A DNA stretch of 64,000 bases from assembly GCF_008065375.1 (NCBI RefSeq), contig NZ_VJYI01000026.1, forward strand, positions 62,001-126,000, read 5' to 3'. The notes under the pieces are model-generated. The model saw nothing but the letters and a program-made list of their open reading frames with translations, made no database searches and had not been told where the DNA came from. Shown piece after piece: positions 25,160-34,897 of this stretch. This DNA comes from Nonomuraea sp. SYSU D8015. Its GTDB lineage: Bacteria; Actinomycetota; Actinomycetes; Streptosporangiales; Streptosporangiaceae. A program made the translations under genes and the position numbers. Position 1 is the first letter of the stretch. Each line of letters begins with the position of its first letter.

Positions 25160-25617
25160 CCGAGATGCTTGGGGCGGTTTTCCCCCTGGGCGTCGCAATC
25201 GTTCTCTACCTGCTGACTCCGCTCAGCACAGCTAAGATTCAGAAAGTACTTGCTGGGCAAATCGCTGAGGATGCCGCAAGGTACGGCGTAACGACTCAAA
25301 CAGCCATCCCTCCGCATCTCTCTCCCCAAATGATTAAAGATTATGTCGAGTATGCGGCGGACACCGTTCAGATCATTCCCGCTAGCCTTCTGCCGGTGAT
25401 CGGTGCTGTCTTCGCGGTAACAACGAGGGTAGCGGAGGAGGTTGCACTGATCATTCTGGTCTCAACCGTCGTGTTGGCGGTGGCACTCGATTCGTGGATG
25501 CTGACACGCTCGGCACCGGACTACGCATCACGCAAGAGATGGGGTTATTCGCTCGTGAACCTCATCGGGATCATCGCGAACATAGTAGGTATTGTCTTAA
25601 TATTCTGGTACGGCTGA
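25156..25617 (+). CDS. Small integral membrane protein, third gene of the cassette
   Basis: 153 residues with about four hydrophobic helices: MLGAVFPLGVAIVLYLLTPL at the N-terminus, IIPASLLPVIGAVFAV, VALIILVSTVVLAVALDSWM, and NLIGIIANIVGIVLIFWYG at the C-terminus. A soluble loop of ~45 residues follows the first helix. No family was recognised. ATGA overlap with the upstream gene couples the two. The unit of two soluble proteins plus a membrane protein resembles many effector-at-membrane defence cassettes, but no catalytic motif is visible in any of the three. Confidence 0.65.
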   Translation: MTEMLGAVFPLGVAIVLYLLTPLSTAKIQKVLAGQIAEDAARYGVTTQTAIPPHLSPQMIKDYVEYAADTVQIIPASLLPVIGAVFAVTTRVAEEVALIILVSTVVLAVALDSWMLTRSAPDYASRKRWGYSLVNLIGIIANIVGIVLIFWYG

Positions 25618-25651
25618 GAGCTTAGTATTTACGTTGACTGCGCCCTCCATG

Positions 25652-25786
25652 ATCAACGGTAGCCCGGCACTTCCCCTACGCGTGGACGGCGAGATCGACG
25701 GCGTCCTGGCGGTTTGTGTCGAGGACGCCCGCATCACCGGCCTCTACTACGTGCGCAACTCGGAGAAGTTGACCCGAGTTGAATCC
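25652..25786 (+). pseudogene. C-terminal fragment of an ECF sigma factor (SigJ/ECF41-like)
   Basis: About 45 residues match the SnoaL-like C-terminal end of ECF41 sigma factors: PLRVDGEIDGVLAVCVEDAR followed by ITGLYYVRNSEKLTRVES. In intact proteins this is the last part of the regulatory domain (usual form YYVRNPEKL). There is no sigma2/sigma4 region upstream and the frame runs on into unrelated sequence, so it is a leftover at the boundary between the cassette and the EACC1 gene. Confidence 0.7.
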
Positions 25787-26008
25787 CGAGACCCCGCTCA
25801 CCCTGGGATGAATACCGGTGGTGGCGCTGCGCAAGTGGGGGATCGCGACGTGTCCGAGCTGGGGAGACGCGCGTCTTCAGGTGGCGCCTGTTGGCCGCCG
25901 CCGGCCGAACTGGGCAGGACAAGTCGTCGAGCCCTTTACAGGGCACGCTGACAGTGGTTCTTTTTCGGTGACCGGCATGCGGCGCGACCGTTTGAGGAAG
26001 GGCCGAAC

Positions 26009-26410
26009 GTGGACATTGTCATGACGGTGCGGGGCGAGGAGCTCTATTCCCTGCGCAAGGAGTTCGACGACGAGATCGAGCTGGCGGGCGTCGTACGCGA
26101 GCACACGGTGTCCCCTCCTCCCGGTGCCCTGAGCGGCGGCGTGGTGGACGCGCTGATCGTGGCGCTGGCTCCGGGTGGCGCGGCCAGCGTCGCCGCCGCC
26201 GTCGTGATCACTTGGATCCGTAACAGGCGCCGGTCCGTGGAGATCACCTTGCGCCGCCCAGACCGCTCCGAGCTGCGCTTTCGCGCCGAGACTGTACGGG
26301 CGGTCGACGGCGAGCGGGTCCAGGAGATCACCACCGCGTTGGCCAAATGGCTGGAGGGACAGGACACGCCTGTGCCTCAGGTCGAACGCGATGGCGAGGA
26401 ACCCCGGTGA
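26009..26410 (+). CDS. Effector-associated constant component EACC1
   Basis: 133 residues. The order matches the EACC1 family: a short alpha/beta start (TVRGEELYSLRKEFDDEIEL), the SPPPGALSGG turn, a hydrophobic Ala-rich helix (VVDALIVALAPGGAASVAAA), then a positively charged turn and beta hairpin (WIRNRRRSVEITLRRPDRSE). EACC1 proteins are coded beside STAND-NTPase or protease effectors in bacterial conflict systems, where they act as a constant partner, possibly in signal input. It lies 18 bases before the caspase-STAND gene. Start ATG or GTG choices within the first codons are not resolved. Confidence 0.8.
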   Translation: MDIVMTVRGEELYSLRKEFDDEIELAGVVREHTVSPPPGALSGGVVDALIVALAPGGAASVAAAVVITWIRNRRRSVEITLRRPDRSELRFRAETVRAVDGERVQEITTALAKWLEGQDTPVPQVERDGEEPR

Positions 26411-26428
26411 GCGGACGGTCGTGACGGC

Positions 26429-29400
26429 GTGCTTCACCGAGCACAGGTCCTGCTCATCGGGACGGCCACGCATGTTCCCCGCTCGCGGCTGCGCGACGAG
26501 CCCGCGGTGGCGAGCACCGTCCAGGATCTCGGGCGGGTGTTGGTCGAGCGGTGCGGCGTACCCGGCAACGCGCTGACCATCTGTGCGGACCCGCCCTCGC
26601 CCCGCGACTTCGGTGACGCCCTGCAAGGGGTCACCGAACGGGCGGCCGATGATGACGTTCTCCTGGTCTGCTACGCGGGCCATGGCCTGACCAACGCCGA
26701 AGGGCAGCTCTACCTTGCCACGCGCGAGAGCGGCGGCGACGGCCGGGTGGAGCACACGGCGTGGCCGTACGCGATCCTGCGGCGCTATGTCCTCGACAGC
26801 AGGGCGCGGACCAAGGTCGTGATCCTCGATTGTTGCTTCTCGGGCAAGGCGATCGGCGCGCTCGGCACGGACGAGATCGGCAACGCCGCCGAGATCGCCG
26901 GCACGTACGTGCTCACCTCGGCGGAACGCAACGAATACGCTCTCGTCCTGCCCGGAGAGCGGCACACGGCGTTTCTCGGCGCACTGATCGAGCTGATCGA
27001 GCGCGGCGACCCGGAGGGCGAGCAGCACCTCACCGTCGAGGCGGTGTTCCGGCACCTGAGCCGCGTCCTCCCGACGAAAGGCTGCCCGCGCCCGGTGGGC
27101 CGCTGGCAGGGTCTGGCCGGCGGCCTGGTCCTCGCCCCGAACCGGGCCTGGCGTTCGCGCGGCACGCGCGACCTCGCACGCCCGCGGGCCCGCGAACCCG
27201 GGCAGGATGTGTGCCCTTACCCCGGGCTGGAGGCATTCTCCGCCGCCGACTCGGCGTTCTTCTTCGGGCGGGAGAAGCTGACGGGCGAGCTGGTCGGAGA
27301 ACTCGCCAGGCGGTACGACGACCCGTGCTCGCTGCTCGTCATGGGCTCGTCGGGCTCTGGCAAGTCCTCCGTTCTCCGTGCGGGGCTGATCCCCGCGGTC
27401 GGCCGGGGCGATCTCGCGATCGCGGGCTCGTCCGGCTGGCCGGTGGTGGCGTTCACCCCCACCGCGCATCCCGTGGCGGCGCTCGCGGCCGCCGTCGCGC
27501 CGCTCGTGGACGCCGGTCAGGCGGACGAACTGGCACGGCGGCCGGAGGCCTTGGCAGAGGCGCTGCGTGCCGCGCTGGGTCGCGGGCGGGCCGTGCTGTT
27601 GGTGGACCAGTTCGAGGAGGTGTTCACGCAGTGCGCGGACGAGGCCGAGCGCAGGGCGTTCCTCAGCGGCCTGCATGCGGCCTGGAGCGGGCTCGGCGGG
27701 GAACCGGTGGCGCTGGTCGTCATCGGGGTCCGTGCGGATTTCTTCGGCCGCTGCGCGGAATATCCGGAGCTGGCCCAGACCGTGTCACGGCACACGGTCG
27801 TCGTCGGCTCCATGGCGGCCGGCGAGGTGAGGGACGCGATCGTGCGCCCCGCGGCGCGCGCCGGGCTTACGCTGGAGCCTGGGCTGGCCGAGCTACTGCT
27901 GACGGACCTGGGGGTACGCGAGCGCGACGAGCTGTCATACGAGGCGGGCCGCCTTCCGCTGCTCGCGCACGCTCTGCGCACGACGTGGCGGCTGCGCGAG
28001 GACGGCATGCTCACCGTGGACGCCTACCGCCGGATCGGCGGCATTTACCGGGCGCTCGCGGCCACGGCCGATCGGGCTCTCGACCGTCTGGACGAGCGCG
28101 GCCGGGAGGCGGCCCGCCACCTGCTGCTGCGCCTGGTGCACGTGGGCGACGGGTCCGACGACACTCGCGCCAGAGTCGCCCGCGACCGGCTCGTGGACCG
28201 GGCGCCCGATCCCGGAATGGCGCGGGTGGCGCTGGACGCGCTACTGGCGGACGACGCCCGGCTGGTCACGGTGGACGGCGACACCGTGCAGATCACCCAT
28301 GAGGCGCTGCTGCACTCCTGGCCCCGGCTGCGTTCCTGGATCGACGCCGACCGAGCAGACCTGCGCGTGCGGCAGCGCCTGTCGGACGAGGCGGCGGCGT
28401 GGGAGCGGGGCGGGCGCAGGCCCGGCGACCTGGCCAAGGGGACGTCGCTGGCCATCGTCCGCGACTGGTCGGGCGAGCCCGGGCGGCTGGCCATGCTCGA
28501 CGGCCTGACCAGGGCCTTCGCCGAGTTCTCTGTCCGCAGGGCCAGGCGGCGCAGGAATGCGGTGATCGCCGGGTTTCTGGCGCTGTCGCTGCTGCTCACG
28601 TTCACCGCAGTCCAGTGGCGTACCGCGAACGAGCAGCGGGAAGTGGCAGAGGACAGGAATCGGGTGGCGACCGCCCGGCGGCTGGTCGCGGAGGCCGACG
28701 TCCGCAGGGACAGTGATCCCGCCACCGCGCTCAGGATGAACCTCGCCGCCTACGACCTCGCCCCACGCACCGGAGCCGTACGCGACGAGGCGACCGGCGC
28801 GCTGACCGCCGTCGTGCTGGACAGCGGGCTGCCCGCGCCGGTCGCGGCCCATCAGGGCCCGGTGACCGCGGTGGCGTTCGACCCGGCGGGCGGCCTGATG
28901 GCGACGGGAGGCGAGGACTCGGCGGTTCATCTGTGGGACGTCCGCGATCCGCCGGTGCCCCGGCGAATCGCAACCCTGCACGGGCACCGCGGCAAGGTGG
29001 CCTCGCTGAGCTTCGGCCCCCGCGGATCGATCTTGGCCGTCACGGACACGAGCGGACAGCTCCTCATCTGGGACGCCCGGCATGCGCGGCAGATGGCGAC
29101 GCTGCCCGTGCGCGGGGCGGTCACGTCGGTGGCCTTCGGCCGGTATACCCCGATCCTCGCGACCGGTGGCGCGAACGGGCGGGCCACGCTCTGGGATCTG
29201 CGCGACCCGGCGCGGCCGCACCGCGTGGCCGGGCTCGGCGGCCGCGGCGAGCCCATTTCCGCGGTGACGATCTCCCCCGACGACGACCTCCTGGTGACCG
29301 CCGCTCCGGATGCGGGGGTCAGGCTCTGGGATCTGTCCGAGCCGGGACGCCCGCGTGCCACTGTCACCATCAGGGACAGGAATGTCATGCCGTTGACCGT

Positions 29401-30862
29401 GGCGTTCGCCCCGGACGGCACACGGCTGGCGATCGCCGGCCGCAACCTGCATCCCCTGGGCACGCCGCCCTTCGGGCTCTGGGATGTCACCAACACGGAC
29501 AAACCTCGTCTCATCGGCGGGCTGGGAATGCGTGCCGACGACATCTCGCAGGTGGCCTTCAGCCCTACAGGGAAGAGGCTGCTCACGTACGAGACCCGTT
29601 ACAAGACGGTTGTGGTATGGGATGGCGCGGGCGTCCAGCAGACCTCGCTCACGTTTCCCACCGACGTCATGGGCCTCGGCTTCGACCCAGAGGGGCGGCT
29701 GCTCGCCGCCGGCGGCGCTGACGGGCGGATACGCCTCCTGGTCCTGACCTCCCCCGCCGCCCCGCGCCCGCGCGGGTTCATCCCCAATTTCGAGCAGGAA
29801 TTCGCGCAGAGCCCGGACGGCTCAGTGCTGGCCACGACTGCCGGCCTGGAACTATACCTGTGGGACCCGCGCCAGGCCCCTCGCAGGCTCACCACGCTGC
29901 ACATGGACCAGCACACGGCATGGCTCGCGTTCAGCGGGGACGGCTCCACCCTGGCCGTGGTGTCGTACGCCGAGGAAAACAACCTCACGCTGTGGGACGT
30001 ACGCGATCCCACCACCCCGCGACGCGTGGGAGCACTGCCGGTCCGGGCACAACCCATGCAGTCGTCCGCGACCTTCCACCCACGTGCGAGCATCCTGGCC
30101 GTGACCGAGGACAGGGGTCCGGTAGCGCTCTGGGACGTACGGGAGGCCGCACGCCCCCGACGGCTCGCCGCACTGCCCGGCTCCGGCGGCGAACCTGCAT
30201 TCGACGCGGACGGCACGCTGCTGGCCACATCCGACACCGGCCGGTCGCCGTTCCTCTGGGACGTGTCCCGTCCCTCCGCCCCGCGCGGGATCGACCTGCC
30301 TGGCATGGTTGCGCCAGGAACTCTGGCGTTCGGCGGTCGCGGCGGCCGACGGCTGCTCGCGGTGAGCCAGCCCGGGAACGCGGTGGCGCTGTGGAGCCTG
30401 GGGGACCTTCGCCGCCCGTCCCTCGCCACCCTCCTGACCAGCTCATACCCGGTGAACGCGCTGACCTTCAACCCGCGGGGGGACGTCCTGGTCGTGGGGA
30501 CCGAGGCTATCTGGCGTCAGCGGACACGCTTCGGCGCGCCACCCGCCGACGATGATCGCTGGGGACGCGCCGAATCGGCGCTGTTCTACGTGGTCACGGC
30601 ACCGTCGGCGCCGCGCCGCATCCCCGCCATGGGAGGACCGCAGGACCTGTACCCGCCGCACCTCTTCACACCGGACGGGCGAGGGCTGATCGCCGTGTCC
30701 AGCGGTCGCCACCTGGCCTTGTGGGACGTCAGGGCGCTCGACGACATGGTGACCAATCCGCTCGAACGCGGCTGCGTGCTGGCCGGACACGGATTGAGGG
30801 CCAGCGAATGGGAGCAGTATGCCCCCGGCGTCGCCTACGAGCCAGGCTGTGCGGGCTCATAG
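26429..30862 (+). CDS. Caspase-like protease / nSTAND1 NTPase / WD40 conflict-system protein
   Basis: 1,477 residues. Residues 1-235: C14 caspase fold with His in CYAGHGL (H85) and Cys in ILDCCFSG (C136), both catalytic residues present. Residues ~262-700: nSTAND1 NTPase, opening CPYPGLEAFSAADSAFFFGR, Walker A GSSGSGKS at 306-313 and Walker B VLLVDQFEEVF. A single hydrophobic helix near 715 (AVIAGFLALSLLLTFTAVQW) could anchor it. The rest has about 14 WD40 repeats, each ending near LWDV, enough for two seven-blade propellers. STAND proteins oligomerise on ligand sensing and switch on the effector; here this should be a suicidal protease. GTG 26429 is the only start keeping the caspase strand. 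Confidence 0.9.
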   Translation: MLHRAQVLLIGTATHVPRSRLRDEPAVASTVQDLGRVLVERCGVPGNALTICADPPSPRDFGDALQGVTERAADDDVLLVCYAGHGLTNAEGQLYLATRESGGDGRVEHTAWPYAILRRYVLDSRARTKVVILDCCFSGKAIGALGTDEIGNAAEIAGTYVLTSAERNEYALVLPGERHTAFLGALIELIERGDPEGEQHLTVEAVFRHLSRVLPTKGCPRPVGRWQGLAGGLVLAPNRAWRSRGTRDLARPRAREPGQDVCPYPGLEAFSAADSAFFFGREKLTGELVGELARRYDDPCSLLVMGSSGSGKSSVLRAGLIPAVGRGDLAIAGSSGWPVVAFTPTAHPVAALAAAVAPLVDAGQADELARRPEALAEALRAALGRGRAVLLVDQFEEVFTQCADEAERRAFLSGLHAAWSGLGGEPVALVVIGVRADFFGRCAEYPELAQTVSRHTVVVGSMAAGEVRDAIVRPAARAGLTLEPGLAELLLTDLGVRERDELSYEAGRLPLLAHALRTTWRLREDGMLTVDAYRRIGGIYRALAATADRALDRLDERGREAARHLLLRLVHVGDGSDDTRARVARDRLVDRAPDPGMARVALDALLADDARLVTVDGDTVQITHEALLHSWPRLRSWIDADRADLRVRQRLSDEAAAWERGGRRPGDLAKGTSLAIVRDWSGEPGRLAMLDGLTRAFAEFSVRRARRRRNAVIAGFLALSLLLTFTAVQWRTANEQREVAEDRNRVATARRLVAEADVRRDSDPATALRMNLAAYDLAPRTGAVRDEATGALTAVVLDSGLPAPVAAHQGPVTAVAFDPAGGLMATGGEDSAVHLWDVRDPPVPRRIATLHGHRGKVASLSFGPRGSILAVTDTSGQLLIWDARHARQMATLPVRGAVTSVAFGRYTPILATGGANGRATLWDLRDPARPHRVAGLGGRGEPISAVTISPDDDLLVTAAPDAGVRLWDLSEPGRPRATVTIRDRNVMPLTVAFAPDGTRLAIAGRNLHPLGTPPFGLWDVTNTDKPRLIGGLGMRADDISQVAFSPTGKRLLTYETRYKTVVVWDGAGVQQTSLTFPTDVMGLGFDPEGRLLAAGGADGRIRLLVLTSPAAPRPRGFIPNFEQEFAQSPDGSVLATTAGLELYLWDPRQAPRRLTTLHMDQHTAWLAFSGDGSTLAVVSYAEENNLTLWDVRDPTTPRRVGALPVRAQPMQSSATFHPRASILAVTEDRGPVALWDVREAARPRRLAALPGSGGEPAFDADGTLLATSDTGRSPFLWDVSRPSAPRGIDLPGMVAPGTLAFGGRGGRRLLAVSQPGNAVALWSLGDLRRPSLATLLTSSYPVNALTFNPRGDVLVVGTEAIWRQRTRFGAPPADDDRWGRAESALFYVVTAPSAPRRIPAMGGPQDLYPPHLFTPDGRGLIAVSSGRHLALWDVRALDDMVTNPLERGCVLAGHGLRASEWEQYAPGVAYEPGCAGS

Positions 30863-31111
30863 GCGGTGATCTATCGGACCCAGCAGGCACTGTGAAAGAA
30901 CTGCACCGCAATCGCCTTGCCCGGCCTTCCGCGTCCGGCGAGGTCGCCGATCGGGATGATCCGTTGCGCAAGAACGCGCTGACCGTTGGCCGTGTGATCG
31001 AGCGCGACCCTGGCTGCTCAGCGGAATCACGCGGCTCTCCAACGGCTGACGTCGCTCGAAGTGGATGAGCTGACGAGCTCGACATCACCCGGTCGAATTC
31101 ACGTCTTCCAG

Positions 31112-34100
31112 TCAAGCACCGTCTGCTGGAAGCCAACGTTGGATGAGATGGCGAGGGACCGAGGCATCGATGTGCCACATCTTCCGATGCTTGTCGTAGT
31201 CGTACCACACCCCAGCGGCGCGCATCGTCTCCTTGAACGCCTCCTTGTCGCGGTAATCGACACGAATGTACCGACGGCCGTCCAGGACACCGCCGGACTC
31301 CACGTCGGCACCGTCCGTCGGTCCCTGGCGCCCTGTCGGCCCCTGGCGCCAAGGCCGGGCGGGACGTTCCATTCGGGCGCGCTCGACGATATGCCGTACC
31401 CGCTGGCAGGCCGTCGGGTCTGTGATCCGCATCATCAGCTCGGTGGGCCCGATATTGGCCAGGAGGTTGAGCGAGCCGTGCCAGAGCACGTTGTCGTCGA
31501 TGATGAGGACCTTTTCGTGCATACGCTCCCGTTCAACCACCCGGCATCCGGCCATTTCGAGATCACGGACGAGACTTTGCCTGCGCGGATCCTCCGATTG
31601 ATCACGGGTATGGACGGTAACCTGCACACCGGCCTGGATCCGCGGAGTGAGGCGGCCGAGCCACCTCCGTACGGGCCGCGGGTCGAGAAACGCGCAGAAG
31701 ATGTCGATGCTGCGGCGGGCGCGGTCGATGTCCCATTCGACGGCTCGGGGCACCTCGTCGGCGGGGAAGAAGGCCGGTCGGGACAATTCGTCCTCGGGCA
31801 GGTTCGCTAGGTCTCCCGCGGCGCGGAACGGTACGAGTTCGTCGACCGGCAGCCTATGGGCGTGGCGTTCCAGACGGTCAAGCATGCGGCCGGCCTCGCT
31901 GCCCGGTCTCAACCTGGAGCGTAGGAACTCCGTGTCCGCGACGACCACCAAATGATCCTGGGCTCGGCTGAGGGCCACGTTGAGCAGGCGGCAGGTGTGA
32001 GAGGCCAGGCCGACGCCGTCGTAGAAGTAGCCGAGCTTGCCGCCGGCCCCGGCGACGGTGTCGATCACTACGAGGGGGCGCTGGCTGCCCTGGAATCGGT
32101 GGACGGTGTCGACCAGGCCCTCGTAGTCCTCGCCGAACCGGCATGCGAGACTCCCGCGGAGTGCTCTCACCTGATTCTTGTACGGGGCGATGACGGCCAT
32201 TCGGTCGGTCGGCCGCTGGTCCGTCCATTTGCGGGCCGGAAGGACGTCGTCATACTGCAGGCCGCGTATGAGTTCGTGAATGACCGCCTCGTGGACCGAG
32301 TTGGTGGTGTGTGCACCGTACCGGCCTTCGGGGTTAGGGAGGCGGCGCGGTGTGGTGTCGACGAGGATCAGCGGGCCAGCCAGCAGCGGTGATGACGGGA
32401 GCCTGCTGAGGTCGTCGCGGCCAGGGCGAAGTGGTGCGTCCGAGTAGGCGACGACGTTGACGACGTCGCAGATGGCCGGCCGCATGCGGTACTGAGTGTC
32501 CAAGCACACCATGCGGGGGTCGTTGCGACGAGCCGAGCCCGCGGCGTCCACCAGGCCCGCTGTCGCGAAGGCGTCGCGGTCCATCCAGAGCTTGGCGTGG
32601 TCCCTGTCCTGGGGTGTCGCGTCCCGATGTCCAGAGGCGCGGGTCACCGCGGGGAGCTGACGGAAATCGCCGGCGATGACCACGCGCCGGCTCGCCAGGC
32701 CCGCGGCGCACCAGGCCGACGGAAGGTTCACCATGCCGGCCTCGTCGATGATCACCACGTCTGGCGAATCGAGCAGGTTGCGGGATTGCACTGCCTTCGC
32801 AACCGTGGCGCCCATGACCCGGCAGTTCCTGCGCACCGCCTCGTTGATCTTCTGCAGGTCCTGCTCCAGGGCCGTGAGGTCCTTTTGCAGTTGTTCAGCG
32901 GCTCTGCGAACAGGTCCTGCGGGTGGGATAGCGCGGAGTTGGTCGCTTAGGACAGCGAATTCCCGTTCCAATGCGCCGGATTCGCCCGCGTAGTGTTGCT
33001 GGGAGGAACGTGCGTCGCTCAGCTTCTTGTCAAGTTCGGCCAGGGCGTTGCGGTGTTCCCAGTGGGCGCGGCCCAGTTCGTCGAGTTTGGCCTGTCTTCT
33101 CTTCGCGAACAGGCCCGATGGGGTGCCGATGTCTCGGATCTGCTGTTCGATGTCGATGATCGCAGCGCGGCTTGACTGGAGCTTTTGTTGGAGGGCTGCG
33201 ATGAGCCGGCTGGTGTCGTCCCGTTGAGCGGACGCGATCCGCAGCTCTTCCCCGACGCGTTCCGCTTCGGCGTGGATGGCGAGGAGCCTTCGGCTGGCTT
33301 CCAACTGTTCGCGGACGGCGGCGATCCTGTCGGAGACTGACGCCGATAGCCGCTCAGCGATCTTGCCCGCATCGATCTGATCGCCGAACTTGGCGGACAG
33401 CGAGGGCAGCTCTATCTCCCCAGCACGCTGCACGAGGCCTTCGCCGAAGGCTTCCTCGCCTGACAAAAGGTCGCAGATGCGTTCCAGCGCCTGGTCCACG
33501 GCCACCTTGGTGGGGGCGAGAAACAGGACCCGCAACTGTTGGCGGTAACAGCCCTCCGCGATGGCGGCGACTACGTCCGTTTTGCCCGTTCCCGGTGGGC
33601 CCCAGATGAAGGTGAGTTCACTGCCAAGGGCCTGTTCGATTGCCTGCCGCTGCTTGGCGTTGAGAAGGCGGTCTTGATAGTTCCGGATGAAGTGGTTAGG
33701 TGTGGTGCAGCGGCCGTTGCGCGGTTTGCCCTGACCGAGCAGCCAGCCCGCAGTCGTGACATTGACGGTGCTATTGTCGCCGTCTTTCGCGCCCTCAAGC
33801 CGGTCGAGTATGGACTCCAGCCCTACCGTGTCGTCCTTGCGTAGTTGAGCGTTGGCCGGATCGTGCCCCAGATTCGCCGTGGTACGGACTCTGACCTTGC
33901 CGTCAGGCATTCGGGTCGCCTCGGCGCGCTCCCAGGGAGTCCGGGAGCGGGACAGCCGGATGAGCAGCTTCTCGCCAGAGAATGCGTCTTTCCACGATCT
34001 GCACGTGAACAGGTACTCGCGTGTCTCTCCGTCGCCGCCGACCCGTCGCCCGGCGGACAAGGAAACCTTCTCGCCCTCGCCGTCCGCATGTAGTTCGGCG

Positions 34101-34174
34101 GCAATCTCCAGACGTACGGCGCGCGACAAATCATCGACGGGGAAGGGCTTTTGCCGCGAGCCTTGGCCGTTCAT
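31112..34174 (-). CDS. SF1 helicase-phospholipase D fusion, type II Mokosh (MkoC)-like
   Basis: 1,020 residues, ATG 34174 behind GAAGGAG. A DNA2/UPF1-like SF1 helicase of COG1112 type has Walker A WGPPGTGKTD (near residue 200), a long coiled coil between about 300 and 470, Walker B VVIIDEAGMVNL, motif III GDFRQLPAV, QYRMRPAI, motif V TVHRFQGSQ and motif VI NVALSRAQ. A PLD domain follows with one intact HKD motif (MHEKVLIIDDNVLWHGSLNL), so two chains would build a site. The end (RRYIRVDYRDKEAFKETMRA, then KMWHIDA) is DUF5710-like. Helicase-PLD fusion in one chain is the published type II Mokosh layout; the tail is an added feature. Confidence 0.85.
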   Translation of the reverse strand: MNGQGSRQKPFPVDDLSRAVRLEIAAELHADGEGEKVSLSAGRRVGGDGETREYLFTCRSWKDAFSGEKLLIRLSRSRTPWERAEATRMPDGKVRVRTTANLGHDPANAQLRKDDTVGLESILDRLEGAKDGDNSTVNVTTAGWLLGQGKPRNGRCTTPNHFIRNYQDRLLNAKQRQAIEQALGSELTFIWGPPGTGKTDVVAAIAEGCYRQQLRVLFLAPTKVAVDQALERICDLLSGEEAFGEGLVQRAGEIELPSLSAKFGDQIDAGKIAERLSASVSDRIAAVREQLEASRRLLAIHAEAERVGEELRIASAQRDDTSRLIAALQQKLQSSRAAIIDIEQQIRDIGTPSGLFAKRRQAKLDELGRAHWEHRNALAELDKKLSDARSSQQHYAGESGALEREFAVLSDQLRAIPPAGPVRRAAEQLQKDLTALEQDLQKINEAVRRNCRVMGATVAKAVQSRNLLDSPDVVIIDEAGMVNLPSAWCAAGLASRRVVIAGDFRQLPAVTRASGHRDATPQDRDHAKLWMDRDAFATAGLVDAAGSARRNDPRMVCLDTQYRMRPAICDVVNVVAYSDAPLRPGRDDLSRLPSSPLLAGPLILVDTTPRRLPNPEGRYGAHTTNSVHEAVIHELIRGLQYDDVLPARKWTDQRPTDRMAVIAPYKNQVRALRGSLACRFGEDYEGLVDTVHRFQGSQRPLVVIDTVAGAGGKLGYFYDGVGLASHTCRLLNVALSRAQDHLVVVADTEFLRSRLRPGSEAGRMLDRLERHAHRLPVDELVPFRAAGDLANLPEDELSRPAFFPADEVPRAVEWDIDRARRSIDIFCAFLDPRPVRRWLGRLTPRIQAGVQVTVHTRDQSEDPRRQSLVRDLEMAGCRVVERERMHEKVLIIDDNVLWHGSLNLLANIGPTELMMRITDPTACQRVRHIVERARMERPARPWRQGPTGRQGPTDGADVESGGVLDGRRYIRVDYRDKEAFKETMRAAGVWYDYDKHRKMWHIDASVPRHLIQRWLPADGA

Positions 34175-34897
34175 TGCGCTCCTTCGGGGGCTAAGGAGGT
34201 CGGATGCAGCATGCGTGCGGCTAGTAACGTACCCTTGCGGGCTACACTTCGGAACCTTTCGCCCGTATAAACTCCACAAGGACAACGTCGATGAGGGTAC
34301 GGGGCCCATCAAGCCCATAATGAGCACGGGAAAGCCAGCAGGTCGTCGCATACGGAGAATCCGTTCTGGGCGGCACAGTCGCGTCAGGCCTTGCGATATC
34401 GGCCTATCCGAATAGCCCCAATGCGCCCAGGCCACCATGGGGCTCGATCGCACAAGAGTGCCGATGCCACAACGAGGCGATGAATAGCGCAGCTATCACA
34501 CGCGAAAGGCTTTTGCAAGCTCCCACAACAGTAACACCATCCGCACTCTGCCCATGACGCGAGGATAACGCTCCACTCGAACTTATTTTCACCTTGATAG
34601 CCTCCCCAACGCGAAGATTGGCCCCCATTTGTCGGTTATCCCTAGAAGGGGCCTCGCCTGAATACGTCAGCCCTCGGCAGAGCAAAATATCCCATGAGCC
34701 CTTTTCTGAGTAACGGCCATCTCCGACAAGCTGCGACGCCTTTCGCGGACAGCACTGTGCCGTGGAGTTGCCGACACCGAAGCCGCGCACGCGGGTGTCG
34801 CCGTTGCGCAGTCGGGCCAGTACCAGCAGCGATTGCCAGGCCAGGCAAGGTATAGGGTTTTGTCACCGCGCGGCCAGTGCCGTACCGGGGATGTCCC
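34175..34897. other. Intergenic region, 720 bp, no gene seen
   Basis: Upstream region of the helicase-PLD gene and downstream of the J-domain gene. Composition is lower in GC than the flanks. Short open frames here lack ribosome-binding sites and coding bias. It must hold the helicase promoter, which could not be pinned down. Confidence 0.5.

Noticed and set aside
25818..26024. Short plus-strand frame between the sigma fragment and EACC1
   Set aside because: No ribosome-binding site or family; overlaps the EACC1 start out of frame.
25877..29452. Long minus-strand frames opposite EACC1 and caspase-STAND
   Set aside because: Antisense shadows without family content.
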